Below, in pieces: positions 1 to 8,546 of a DNA stretch of 64,000 nucleotides. The position numbers and the translations under genes were made by a program. The stretch's first letter is position 1, and each line of letters begins with the position of its first letter. This DNA is from Rhodospirillaceae bacterium. GTDB lineage: Bacteria > Pseudomonadota > Alphaproteobacteria > Dongiales > Dongiaceae. The stretch lies in contig SSEL01000013.1 in the NCBI GenBank assembly GCA_008012315.1, positions 109,175 to 173,174 on the forward strand, written 5' to 3'. Below the pieces are notes generated by a model. That model was given only the letters and a program-made list of their open reading frames with translations. It made no database searches and was not told the origin of the DNA.

Positions 1-806
1 TCGGTGGCGGCCTTGCCGTTCACCGCCTGCACCCGGTTCGGATCGATCCCGTCCTCCACCAAAGCGCGGCGCGAAGCATTGGCGCGGTCGCTGGAGAGCT
101 CCCAGTTGCTGTAGCCGTTCTGACCCGCATAAGGGGCCGCATCGGTATGGCCGGAGATCGACAACTTGTTCGGCATGCCGCGGATGGTCTGTGCCACCTT
201 CTGCAGCAGGTCGCGGCTGCGCTGGTTCAGCGCTGAGCTGCCCGAGTTGAACATCGAAACCTTGTCGCGATCGATCAACTGAATGCGCAGGCCTTCCGGC
301 GTCTGGTCGATCAGCAGGTTGTTCTGCAGGTCGCGCAATTCGGGCGACTGCTTGATCGCTTCCTGGATCTGCAGCTTCACCTGTTCGAATTGCTTCTGCT
401 CGGCCTTGGCGACGACTTCGCGGGCCTGCTGTTCGCTGACGGACTTATCGGTATTCTTCGACGGGTCCGCATTATTCGCGGCGCCGTCGCTGGTATTGGC
501 GCCTTCGCTATCGGCATCGACATCTGATTCAGCGCCGGTGGCGCCCTGGGTCGCCTGCATGATGGCCGGTTGGCCGTCGAGCATAATGGTCTGGCCCTGG
601 TTTTCCGCCGGGGCAAGCGTCGGGCGGAAGTAGTCGGCGATGCCGCGTTTCTGTTCTTCCGTAACGGCGTTCAGCAGCCAGAGAAGCAGGAAGAACGCCA
701 TCATCGCGGTCACGAAGTCGGCATAAGCGACTTTCCACGAGCCGCCGTGATGGCCGGCCGCGGCTTTCTTGATCCGCTTGATGATGATGGGACGTTCGTC
801 GGCCAT
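1..806 (-). CDS. motB: Flagellar motor stator protein MotB (3' end outside window)
   Basis: Stator subunit that anchors the MotA/MotB proton channel to peptidoglycan. The frame opens with MADERPIIIKRIKK, then SWKVAYADFVTAMMAFFLLL, a single membrane segment holding the conserved proton-binding Asp (D30). The C-terminal part has the OmpA-like peptidoglycan-binding signature (SISGHTDAAPYAG, then NWELSSDRANASRRAL). The gene runs off the window start, so only the last residues are missing. It follows motA after 19 nt, as expected for a motAB operon. The middle of the protein is a low-complexity linker. The assignment is secure; the exact length cannot be seen. Confidence 0.95.
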   Translation of the reverse strand, partial: MADERPIIIKRIKKAAAGHHGGSWKVAYADFVTAMMAFFLLLWLLNAVTEEQKRGIADYFRPTLAPAENQGQTIMLDGQPAIMQATQGATGAESDVDADSEGANTSDGAANNADPSKNTDKSVSEQQAREVVAKAEQKQFEQVKLQIQEAIKQSPELRDLQNNLLIDQTPEGLRIQLIDRDKVSMFNSGSSALNQRSRDLLQKVAQTIRGMPNKLSISGHTDAAPYAGQNGYSNWELSSDRANASRRALVEDGIDPNRVQAVNGKAAT

Positions 807-825
807 GGCGATCGCTCGGGCCCGG

Positions 826-1686
826 TCAGATCGGCGGCAAGGTGCTGACGGCCTGTTCGACCTCGTAGAATGTCGGGCGTTCCGTCGAATTGATTACCTT
901 GCGCGCAAATTCCACCGAGACGGCCGGCGGATAGCCTTGCATATGCGCCAGCATGCCGTTCTTCATGCACTGATAGTACTTGGCATCGACCTCATCCACG
1001 CCTTTGACCGCATTGGAGAGAGGTGCCACGAAACCATAGGAGCACAACACGCCGAAGAAGGTACCGACGAGCGCCGCGCCGATCAGATGGCCCAGCACTT
1101 CCGGCGGCTCGGTGATCGAACCCATGGTGTGAATAACGCCGAGCACTGCGGCGACGATACCGAGCGCCGGCATGCCGTCCGCCATCGCCTGCAGCGCGTG
1201 GGATGCGCCGTGCAGTTCCTGGTGATGGGTTTCAAGCTCGGCATCCATGAGGGTTTCCACCTCATTGGGATTTTCCGTGCCCAGGGTCATCAGGCGCAAA
1301 TAGTCGCAGAGAAATTCCATGGCATGGTGATCGCTCTGGAACTTCGGGAACTGGCCGAAAAGCTGACTCTCATCCGGCTTTTCGACATGCTGTTCCAGCG
1401 CCAACATGCCCTTGGTCTTGGCGACCTTGAAAACCTGATAGAGGACGCTGAGCAGCTCCACATAATCGGATTTCTTATAGGCAGGACCTTTGAGGGCGCG
1501 TTTCAGGCCCTTTAGCGTCTGTTTGATATTGGCTTTTGTATTGGAGGTGATGAACGCGCCGGTGGCGGCGCCCAGAATGATGATGAACTCGTTCCATTGC
1601 AGCAGGACGATGAAATGCCCGCCGGCCAGCAGATAACCGCCGGCAACACAGCCCAGAACGACAACGGCGCCAATGATGACAAGCAT
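826..1686 (-). CDS. motA: Flagellar motor stator protein MotA
   Basis: Proton-channel stator subunit of the flagellar motor, 286 aa, the usual length. It has four membrane segments: two near the N-terminus (LVIIGAVVVLGCVAGGYLL and EFIIILGAATGAFIT) and two after residue 165. The cytoplasmic loop between them carries the rotor-facing charged region. ADGMPALGIVAAVLGVI contains the conserved proline of the third helix. It sits directly upstream of motB in the same direction. No other flagellar genes are nearby, so this is a stand-alone motAB pair. The ATG start is preceded by a GGAAG-type ribosome binding site. Confidence 0.96.
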   Translation of the reverse strand: MLVIIGAVVVLGCVAGGYLLAGGHFIVLLQWNEFIIILGAATGAFITSNTKANIKQTLKGLKRALKGPAYKKSDYVELLSVLYQVFKVAKTKGMLALEQHVEKPDESQLFGQFPKFQSDHHAMEFLCDYLRLMTLGTENPNEVETLMDAELETHHQELHGASHALQAMADGMPALGIVAAVLGVIHTMGSITEPPEVLGHLIGAALVGTFFGVLCSYGFVAPLSNAVKGVDEVDAKYYQCMKNGMLAHMQGYPPAVSVEFARKVINSTERPTFYEVEQAVSTLPPI

Positions 1687-1800
1687 GAATCTGCTTCCGG
1701 CAACCCCAGGATTGAAAGACTAGGCCAAGATTGACCAAGTTAGTTAAGAACTGGTTAGGCTACCGGACCAGAAATTGCGAAAATTAACTTCTTTACCACC

Positions 1801-3084
1801 TCACCCTTCGGTGGAATGGCTGGAGAGGCGCCGGGTGGGGAAGCCGGCTTCCTTCAGGCGGGCGATGATATCGTCGACATGGGCCGGATTGCGGGTTTCC
1901 AAGGAAACATCGATATCCGCGCGCTTCACCGGCAGGTCGAAGAACATGCGTTGATGGTGAACCTCGATGATATTGGCGCCGGTCGAGCCGATCAGCTTGG
2001 CGACGCTCGCCAGCACGCCCGGTTGATCGGCGATCTCGATCCGCAGAGTCGCGATGCGGCCCTCGCGCACCAGGCCACGCATCATCACCTGGGCCAGGAC
2101 GCGGGCATCGATATTGCCGCCGCAGATCACCAGGCCGACCTTGCGGCCCTGGAACCGCTCCGGATAGGCGATCAGCGCTGCCAGGCCGGCGGCGCCGGCG
2201 CCTTCGGCAACGATGCGCTGGGTCTCGACCAGCATATGCACCGCCCGTTCCAAGACAATCTCATCGACCAGGAGGACATCCTTCACCAGGCTTTCGACGA
2301 TGCTACGCGTGAGGGCGCCCGGCGATTTGACGGCGATGCCCTCGGCGATGGTCTGGCCGCCATTGGCCGGGGCGAGGCCGTTCACCGCATGATGCATCGA
2401 CGGATAAAGCGCCGATTCGACACCATAGATCTCGATCTCCGGCTTCAGTGCCTTGACCGCCGTGGCGATGCCACCGATCAGGCCGCCGCCGCCGATCGGA
2501 ATGATCAGGCAGTCAAGATCGCCGGCCTGCTCCAGGATTTCCAATCCCGCCGTGCCCTGGCCGGCCACGATATAGGGATCGTCGTAGGGATGGACGAAGA
2601 CGAGATTTTCCTGCGCTGCGACTTCCCGCGCATAGGTCGCGGCGGCATCGATGCCTTCGCCTTGCAGGATGACGCGCGGCCCGAAACTGGCGGTGCGCTC
2701 GATCTTGGTGAAGGGCGTGCCCTCCGGCATGACGATGGTCGCCGGAATGCCGAGCCGTTGTGCGTGATAAGCGACACCCTGGGCATGATTGCCGGCCGAC
2801 ATGGCGATGACACCGCGCTTGGCCTCTTCCGGCGTCAGGCTTTTCAGCTTGTTCAGCGCGCCACGGTCCTTGAACGAGCCGGTGAACTGCTGGTTCTCCA
2901 GCTTGAGATAGAGATCGGCGACGCTGAGCTGGGCGGCGAGGCGCGGGGCCTGGACACAGGGCGTCAGCACGACCTCGCCGGCAATGGTCCTGGCGGCCTC
3001 CCGGATGTCGTCGAGGCTCGGGACATGTTGAGCCGACGTTTGGGAAGCTGCAGGGGCGGATTCGGTTGACGGCACGGTCATCAT
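1801..3084 (-). CDS. ilvA: Threonine ammonia-lyase (threonine/serine dehydratase) with C-terminal ACT domain
   Basis: PLP enzyme that deaminates threonine to 2-oxobutyrate, and serine to pyruvate. The fold-type II core carries SFKDRGALNK with the PLP lysine (K72 from the chosen start) and the phosphate-binding PIGGGGLIGG loop. The last ~80 residues (IATLRIEIADQPGVLASVAK) are a single ACT domain, as in the short IlvA form. The frame is open 26 codons further upstream, but the start chosen is the ATG that overlaps the stop of the upstream acylase gene as ATGA, which implies translational coupling. It is the last gene of the nitrile hydratase run. Confidence 0.92.
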   Translation of the reverse strand: MMTVPSTESAPAASQTSAQHVPSLDDIREAARTIAGEVVLTPCVQAPRLAAQLSVADLYLKLENQQFTGSFKDRGALNKLKSLTPEEAKRGVIAMSAGNHAQGVAYHAQRLGIPATIVMPEGTPFTKIERTASFGPRVILQGEGIDAAATYAREVAAQENLVFVHPYDDPYIVAGQGTAGLEILEQAGDLDCLIIPIGGGGLIGGIATAVKALKPEIEIYGVESALYPSMHHAVNGLAPANGGQTIAEGIAVKSPGALTRSIVESLVKDVLLVDEIVLERAVHMLVETQRIVAEGAGAAGLAALIAYPERFQGRKVGLVICGGNIDARVLAQVMMRGLVREGRIATLRIEIADQPGVLASVAKLIGSTGANIIEVHHQRMFFDLPVKRADIDVSLETRNPAHVDDIIARLKEAGFPTRRLSSHSTEG

Positions 3085-5420
3085 TGCACGCTGGTTGCTG
3101 GTTTCAAGGTCAAGTGGTGAGTGACTGACTGCAGGATAGGCCGGACATCGCCGTCCCGCCATGGCTTCAGCAGATCGTCGTAATGGGAAGAAAGAGGATT
3201 GCCCGACTGGCCGCCGGCCAAAGCGAAAAGCGGCTGGTCCGGCTGACCCAGATCGATGGCGAAGCGCAGGGTCGCGCCGTGAACATGGGGATAAAGACCA
3301 TCACCCTTCGAGGGCAGCGGTGAGCCGCGTGAAACCGTGGCATTGTCGCCGTCGGTCGGCAGATCGGCATCGAGCCAGTCCCGCAGAAGCGGCACGTTGC
3401 GCCAGATCGGATGGGTGAAGCCGACGCGATGCGCATCGCCCCACTGCCACTTCCGCCAATCCCCGCCGTAATGCCGCTCTAGCTCGGCCAGGGCGTCATC
3501 CAGCGCCAGGGCGATCTGCTGCCGGCAGGTCTCGACCGTTGGCGTCTTGATATCGTCGCACCAGGCTTCATCCGACATCGCGCGGTGCAGGGTATCGAAC
3601 TGCCAGAACCACCAATTGTCAAAGAGCGGCCCCAGATCATCGGCCAGGACGCGCCGCGCCAGGTGATCGACCCAGGCGGTGGCGATCAGCGGCTCCGGCC
3701 GATGGCGATCCATCCGGCCATCCCAGGCGGCCAGCGCCGCCACGATAACCGTATGTGCGCCGGCGGCCAGTTGCGGCAACCAGGACTGCACGGCCGTTTT
3801 CAGCGGGGTCGATTCGATATCGCTCTGCAGCGTCACGGTCTGCGCCAAATCGAGCAGCTTCGGCGACTGCGTCAGAACCTCGGCAATGCGGCGATAGCGG
3901 GCATCGCTGTCCCAGCCGATACCGAAGAAACCGCCTTTGGCATAGGTGGAGACATCGTTATTGGCCGTCGCGATCCAACCCGATTGCGGGTCGTGCAATT
4001 GCGGCAGGGCATCGAAATCGATCATACCGGTCCAATCCGTCGTGCCAGTCCAACCCGGCACCGGCAGCAAGGATTTGTCATAAAGCCGCCGCCGCACCGG
4101 TACCCTGCCGGCGGCGACAAAGCCGATATCGCCCGCGACATCGGCAAAGACAATGTTCTGCTGCGGCGCAATAAAATCATGCAGCGCCGTTTCGAATTGG
4201 GCCGCATTGGCGGCGCGGTTCATAGCCAGGAGCGCATCCGGCGTCCGGTCGCCGGGCTGCAAGGCGGCCCAACCCAGGGCCAAGACGTGGCCCGGCTTGG
4301 GCGAGACATCGCCGGCATCGCTGATCACCGGCCCATGCCGCGTGTGCCGAACCGTGAGCATGACATCGGCTTCGCCCTTGACCTTGATTCGCTCTTGCCG
4401 CATTTCGAAAGCCGCCGGACCGTCCGGCGTGTCATATCGCGCCGGATCGCCGGTGCTCAACCGCTCGTCAAAGACATCTTCCGTGTCGCTGGTCGTAGTG
4501 GTGAAGCCCCAGGCGACCTTGCCATTGGTGCCGATGACCAGCAGCGGCAAGCCCGGCGCCGTGGCGCCGGTCAGTACACGATCCGGCGTGACGATGCGGG
4601 CAAGATACCAGGGTGAGGGCGCGGTCAAGCCGAGATGCGGATCATTGGCGAGGATCGGTTTGCCCGATGCCGTCAGTTTGCCGGCAATCACCCAGTTGTT
4701 TGATGCCGCCCGGCTGCGCCCCAGCCAGTCGATCGAGGCGGATTGCGAACTGCGGTCGGTCAACAGATCGAACAGCGCCGGCGGTACGGTCTGTTTCAAA
4801 CGTGCATTGAACAATTCGTCACGCCAGTTGCCGCTGAGCTGCAGCGCCATCAGGCGGCCCCAGATCAGACTGTCGACCGGCGACCAGGCTTCCGGCCGAT
4901 AGCGCAACAGCAGGAATTCCGGCGGCAAGGTGCCGCGATGCTGCGTCATGAAACTATTGACCCCGGCGGTATAGGCATCCAGCAGATTGCGTAAACCGGG
5001 GCTGGCCGACTGATACTGCGCTTCCGCCTGGCGCCGCAGGCCGAGGATTCGCATCTTGCGGTCGGTTGCCAGCATGGCGGGGCCGATGATCTCCGAGAGG
5101 CGGCCGCTACCGTAGCGTCGCATCGCGTCCATCTGAAACAGCCGGTCCTGGGCATGGGCGAAGCCGAGCGCGAAAGCCGCGTCCTGGTCGCTCTCAGCCT
5201 TGATCTCGACCATGCCGAATGCGTCACGGCCGATGGTGACGTCGCGCTGTAAAGTCTTACCGGCAATCGCGATATTGCCGTCGATCTGGGGCAGGGAGCC
5301 GCGCAGCCAGAGATAGCCGCCGCCGAGCGCAATCGCGACGATCAGCAGCAGACCAAGCGCCAAGCAAAAGATCCAGCGGCGTAAGATTTGGGAACGAGTT
5401 CGACCAGGCACAACAGGCAT
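3081..5420 (-). CDS. Penicillin acylase family protein (N-terminal nucleophile amidohydrolase)
   Basis: A 779-aa Ntn-hydrolase of the penicillin G acylase/acyl-homoserine-lactone acylase family. Such proteins are exported and cleave themselves into alpha and beta chains. An N-terminal hydrophobic segment (WIFCLALGLLLIVAIALGGG, about residues 16-35) is a signal anchor or signal peptide. The alpha part includes ALGFAHAQDRLFQMDAMRR. The expected new N-terminus is S240 in RAASNNWVIAG, matching the SNNW nucleophile motif. Substrate cannot be read from the sequence. The gene lies 5 nt after the CoA-transferase gene and overlaps ilvA by 4 nt, so it is co-transcribed with nitrile hydratase. It could act on amides, but that is inference. 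Confidence 0.88.
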   Translation of the reverse strand: MPVVPGRTRSQILRRWIFCLALGLLLIVAIALGGGYLWLRGSLPQIDGNIAIAGKTLQRDVTIGRDAFGMVEIKAESDQDAAFALGFAHAQDRLFQMDAMRRYGSGRLSEIIGPAMLATDRKMRILGLRRQAEAQYQSASPGLRNLLDAYTAGVNSFMTQHRGTLPPEFLLLRYRPEAWSPVDSLIWGRLMALQLSGNWRDELFNARLKQTVPPALFDLLTDRSSQSASIDWLGRSRAASNNWVIAGKLTASGKPILANDPHLGLTAPSPWYLARIVTPDRVLTGATAPGLPLLVIGTNGKVAWGFTTTTSDTEDVFDERLSTGDPARYDTPDGPAAFEMRQERIKVKGEADVMLTVRHTRHGPVISDAGDVSPKPGHVLALGWAALQPGDRTPDALLAMNRAANAAQFETALHDFIAPQQNIVFADVAGDIGFVAAGRVPVRRRLYDKSLLPVPGWTGTTDWTGMIDFDALPQLHDPQSGWIATANNDVSTYAKGGFFGIGWDSDARYRRIAEVLTQSPKLLDLAQTVTLQSDIESTPLKTAVQSWLPQLAAGAHTVIVAALAAWDGRMDRHRPEPLIATAWVDHLARRVLADDLGPLFDNWWFWQFDTLHRAMSDEAWCDDIKTPTVETCRQQIALALDDALAELERHYGGDWRKWQWGDAHRVGFTHPIWRNVPLLRDWLDADLPTDGDNATVSRGSPLPSKGDGLYPHVHGATLRFAIDLGQPDQPLFALAGGQSGNPLSSHYDDLLKPWRDGDVRPILQSVTHHLTLKPATSVQ

Positions 5421-5425
5421 CGCGA

Positions 5426-6598
5426 TCAGGGAAAGTCTGCCAGGATGCGGTCGCGATCCGCATCGAGGTCGGGCGCATTGGCTCGGCTTTCGGCATCGGC
5501 ATAGGCCGACATCTTGATCGGCAGGCCGGCGACCCGCAGATGTGCCAATGCGGGGTCATCCCCCATTGGACTATTCAGGGGTAGGATCATGTTGCGCGAC
5601 AAGACCTGCGGATCGCAGGCGGCTTGCTCCACATTATTGATCGGCGCACAGGGAATATTCGCGGCATGCAGCAATTCGAGCCAATGGGCCGTCGGCTGCT
5701 TTGTCAGAATGGCTTCCAATGTCTCTTTCAGGGCCAGGACATGCTCGCTGCGCCGCGCATTTTCGCAAAAGCGCGGATCGGCGACGATATCCAGCCGCGT
5801 CAGCGCGTCGCAGAACTGCCGGAACAGCAAGTCGTTGCCGCAGGCGATGACGAGTTCGCCATCCGCCGTCCGATACGGCTCGAAAGGCGCAATCGACGGA
5901 TGCCGCGCCCCGATCGGCTTCGGCGGGGCGCCGCTGACGAAATAGCGCATCAGGCTGTTTTCCAGCATGGCGATCTGGCAATCCAGCATCGCCACGTCGA
6001 TCATCATGCCCTGGCCGGTCAGGCTCCGGTGATGCAAGGCGGACAGAATGCCGATGGCAGTGAAGAGGCCGGCGCCGATATCGCCGATCGAACTGCCGAC
6101 GCGGGTGGTCGGTCCCCCTTCATGCCCGGTGACGCTCATGACGCCACCCATCGCCTGCGCGATGATGTCGTAAGCCGGCCGTTGCGCATAGGGGCCGGTT
6201 TGGCCGAACCCCGATGTCGCGGCATAGATCAGCTTGGGATAGCGTTCATGCAATTGGTCCCAGCCGAAGCCGAGCCGGGCCATCGCGCCGGGACGGAAAT
6301 TCTCTGCCAGGACATCCGCCCGTTTCAACAGACGGTGCAGGATAAGCGCATCGCCTTCTTTTTTCAGATCGAGCGCGATCGATTCCTTGCCCCGGTTCTG
6401 GGCAATGAAATAGCCGGAACGGCCATCCGGCAGGAATGGTCCGTAATTGCGTGTATCGTCGCCGCCATCCGGCGTTTCGACCTTAATGACGCGCGCGCCG
6501 AGATCGGACAGCAGCATCGTGCAGAAGGGCCCAGCGAGGACACGGGTCAGATCGACGATGACAATGTCGGATAACGGCCCGTGCCGGTCATTGCTCAT
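5426..6598 (-). CDS. CaiB/BaiF family (class III) CoA-transferase
   Basis: Class III CoA-transferase of 390 aa, moving CoA between carboxylic acids. Typical features are the N-terminal SDIVIVDLTRVLAGPFCTMLL, VIKVETPDGGDDTRNYGP, and YPKLIYAATSGFGQTGPY followed by RPAYDIIAQAMGGVMSVTG, which contains the Asp expected to form the acyl intermediate. The start at MSNDRHGP was chosen because the longer frame would run back into the nitrile hydratase activator gene; the chosen ATG lies 4 nt after that gene's stop. The acid substrate is unknown. The operon suggests an acid produced from nitriles or amides, but this is inference. Confidence 0.88.
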   Translation of the reverse strand: MSNDRHGPLSDIVIVDLTRVLAGPFCTMLLSDLGARVIKVETPDGGDDTRNYGPFLPDGRSGYFIAQNRGKESIALDLKKEGDALILHRLLKRADVLAENFRPGAMARLGFGWDQLHERYPKLIYAATSGFGQTGPYAQRPAYDIIAQAMGGVMSVTGHEGGPTTRVGSSIGDIGAGLFTAIGILSALHHRSLTGQGMMIDVAMLDCQIAMLENSLMRYFVSGAPPKPIGARHPSIAPFEPYRTADGELVIACGNDLLFRQFCDALTRLDIVADPRFCENARRSEHVLALKETLEAILTKQPTAHWLELLHAANIPCAPINNVEQAACDPQVLSRNMILPLNSPMGDDPALAHLRVAGLPIKMSAYADAESRANAPDLDADRDRILADFP

Positions 6599-6602
6599 CT
6601 TG

Positions 6603-7016
6603 TCAGCGAATCCGGTCTGGATCGTTCTCGATGAGGATCGGCTGGCCATGCGGGGTCGCGCGGGCCGCACGATCCCAGGCCGTCTTCGTCATGTCCAACT
6701 GCCGGCGGCTGGCGATCTCCTTGTCGACGACCAGCCGTTCGAGGGCCGCCAGCCAATGCCGGTAATAGCTGTCGCCGAGATCCGGATCGCCGGCGGCTTG
6801 CGCCGCCTTGATCTCCGCCGCCAAGGTTGAAGCCCATTCAGTCCAGGAAAAGACGCCGCGCTCATGCAAGGCAACAGCCATGGCGAAGGCTTGCGCCTGC
6901 CAGGGTTCCTGAAAGACCGGTATGTCGCCCTGGCGCGGTATTGTCGGCAGGGCAGCGAGCATCGCTGCGTCGACCGCGTTGGCCTCTTGCGACGCCGAAC
7001 GGTCAGACACGTTCAA
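6603..7016 (-). CDS. Nitrile hydratase accessory protein (activator)
   Basis: Small 137-aa protein homologous to the nitrile hydratase activator/beta-subunit N-terminal fold. In cobalt-type enzymes these helpers deliver the metal by subunit exchange. Family features seen are LAALPTIPRQGDIPVFQEPW, AFAMAVALHERGVFSWTEW and a YYRHWLAALERLV segment. It overlaps the end of the beta-subunit gene by 14 nt and is followed at 4 nt by the CoA-transferase. The order alpha-beta-activator is the classical cobalt-type nitrile hydratase arrangement. It is not a truncated beta subunit, because an intact beta gene precedes it. Confidence 0.9.
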   Translation of the reverse strand: MNVSDRSASQEANAVDAAMLAALPTIPRQGDIPVFQEPWQAQAFAMAVALHERGVFSWTEWASTLAAEIKAAQAAGDPDLGDSYYRHWLAALERLVVDKEIASRRQLDMTKTAWDRAARATPHGQPILIENDPDRIR

Positions 7017-7665
7017 GATAGGATCCCCAGCAATCGACCGCGACCGTCAGGCCGGCATCGGCGCCGTCACCCCAGAGCTCCGGCCCGGTGAAGACCACGG
7101 AATAGACCCATTGCGGATTTTCGCCGGCGCGATGCGCATTGGTATCGGGAAAGACAAATCCGCCATGCACGCGCTCGACAAGGCCGGTTTTGCCGCGTGC
7201 ATAACGCGGCAGCCGCGTATGGCCGACCGGATTTATGTTGCGGGTCCGCACCCTGTCGCCCACGGCGAACAAAGCAGGGTGATCAACCGGGCGGTCGCAG
7301 GGACCGCCTGTGGTCAGGGCTGCCGGCACATTCGCTGCCGCCAGGGCAGGACGTTTGGTCGCGGCCGCTGTCTGCAGGCTGCGGCCGGCTTCCAATTCGG
7401 CGGGCGTCAGCATGCCGCGCTCAACCAGCAGCTTCACCAGCCCCTTGGTCCAGATCTCATAATAGCTCGACGAGAGATAATCCGCCGGGTGCAGGCTTTC
7501 GCGCGCATGGCGGCCAACATCGATGTTCCATTCGCCGAGCGCGCTGGCGGCGAGCGTCAGGCCCAGCGCGCGCCCTTCCCAATGGGCATGGAAAACCGGT
7601 TCATTCCATTCGGACCGCACCGGCCCGAACCCCATCATGCCGCCGAGATCCTGTGCGCCGTTCAT
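7003..7665 (-). CDS. nthB: Nitrile hydratase subunit beta
   Basis: Beta subunit (220 aa) of nitrile hydratase, which converts nitriles to amides. The N-terminus [16 protein letters not shown] and [18 protein letters not shown] are diagnostic. The C-terminal SH3-like half has [24 protein letters not shown] and [10 protein letters not shown]. It starts inside the end of the alpha gene (ATGA overlap), so the two subunits are translationally coupled. Length and motifs are complete. The alpha-before-beta order fits both metal types; the metal is decided by the alpha subunit. Confidence 0.95.
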   Translation of the reverse strand: MNGAQDLGGMMGFGPVRSEWNEPVFHAHWEGRALGLTLAASALGEWNIDVGRHARESLHPADYLSSSYYEIWTKGLVKLLVERGMLTPAELEAGRSLQTAAATKRPALAAANVPAALTTGGPCDRPVDHPALFAVGDRVRTRNINPVGHTRLPRYARGKTGLVERVHGGFVFPDTNAHRAGENPQWVYSVVFTGPELWGDGADAGLTVAVDCWGSYLERV

Positions 7666-8309
7666 GCTGCGTCTCCCGCGGGCAAAGCGAGGCTTGTCCC
7701 GATCATGGAATCGCGGGTAACCAGGGAAGCAAGCCTTTCCTCGCTCCAGCCGTCGGTGCCGGCCGGCCGCATCGGGATGACCAGATAGCGCAGCTCCGCC
7801 GTCGAATCCCAGACCCGGATCGCGGTTTCAGCCGGCAGCGCTACACCGAAATCGGCCAGCACGCCGCGAGGATCGATCACCGCCTTGGCGCGATAGGGGG
7901 CGGATTTGTACCAGACCGGCGGCAGGCCGAGGACCGGCCACGGATAGCAGGAGCATAAGGTGCAAACGACGAGATTATGCTGCCGGGGCGTGTTCTCGAC
8001 CACTACCATATGTTCGCCCTGCCGGCCGACGAAGCCGAGCTCGGCGATCGCGGCGGTGGCGTCTTGCCGCAGACGTTCCAGATAGGCGGGATCGCTCCAG
8101 GCCCGGGCCACGACCTGTGCGCCGTTACGTGGCCCGATCTTGGTCTCATAAGTTTCGACGATGGCGTCGATCACGCCCGGCTGTACATAGCCCTTTTCGG
8201 ACAGGATCGTTTCCAGCGCCCGGACGCGCAGAGCGATGTCCGGCAGCTCCGAGCCCGCTTCGCCATGCGCATGATCGTGGTGATGGTGGTGGTCGTCGTG
8301 CTGGGTCAT
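7662..8309 (-). CDS. nthA: Nitrile hydratase subunit alpha, cobalt-type
   Basis: Catalytic metal-binding subunit, 215 aa. The active-site claw is [11 protein letters not shown]116, C119, S120 and C121, the cysteines that become oxidised around the metal. Threonine between the first two cysteines (CTLC) marks cobalt-type enzymes; iron types have CSLC. The N-terminus is unusually histidine-rich (about nine His in the first 15 residues), which could bind cobalt or nickel. It is the first gene of a six-gene run on the minus strand and diverges from the decarboxylase gene at 8547. Its promoter should lie in 8310-8546, but no clear box was identified. Confidence 0.95.
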   Translation of the reverse strand: MTQHDDHHHHHDHAHGEAGSELPDIALRVRALETILSEKGYVQPGVIDAIVETYETKIGPRNGAQVVARAWSDPAYLERLRQDATAAIAELGFVGRQGEHMVVVENTPRQHNLVVCTLCSCYPWPVLGLPPVWYKSAPYRAKAVIDPRGVLADFGVALPAETAIRVWDSTAELRYLVIPMRPAGTDGWSEERLASLVTRDSMIGTSLALPAGDAA

Positions 8310-8546
8310 GGAAACAGCTTAATCCTGTCCCGGCCGGTCTGGCAATCTGTGCCGCGCGAGATTGTCATACAATCGTCTCATCGAAGGACGCAAATCACAC
8401 TGCGCGGCGAGCCGCCAGGATGACAAGTTCCGATCGATCGGTTAAAAGCCGATTGAGAAGGTGCAGCTTTTCCGCCGTTTGTGGTGCAATATGGAGCCAG
8501 GCCGGTCGCATCGTCCCGGTTTGGCCACGGAGGTTTAAAGCTAAAG

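Noticed and set aside
1728..1745. TTGACCA half-site upstream of motA as a fifth RutR-like operator
   Set aside because: Only one half matches; the other half (GTTAAG) breaks the symmetry.
7662..8309. Iron-type nitrile hydratase
   Set aside because: The metal motif is CTLCSC (Thr), the cobalt type, and the activator is of the cobalt-type class.
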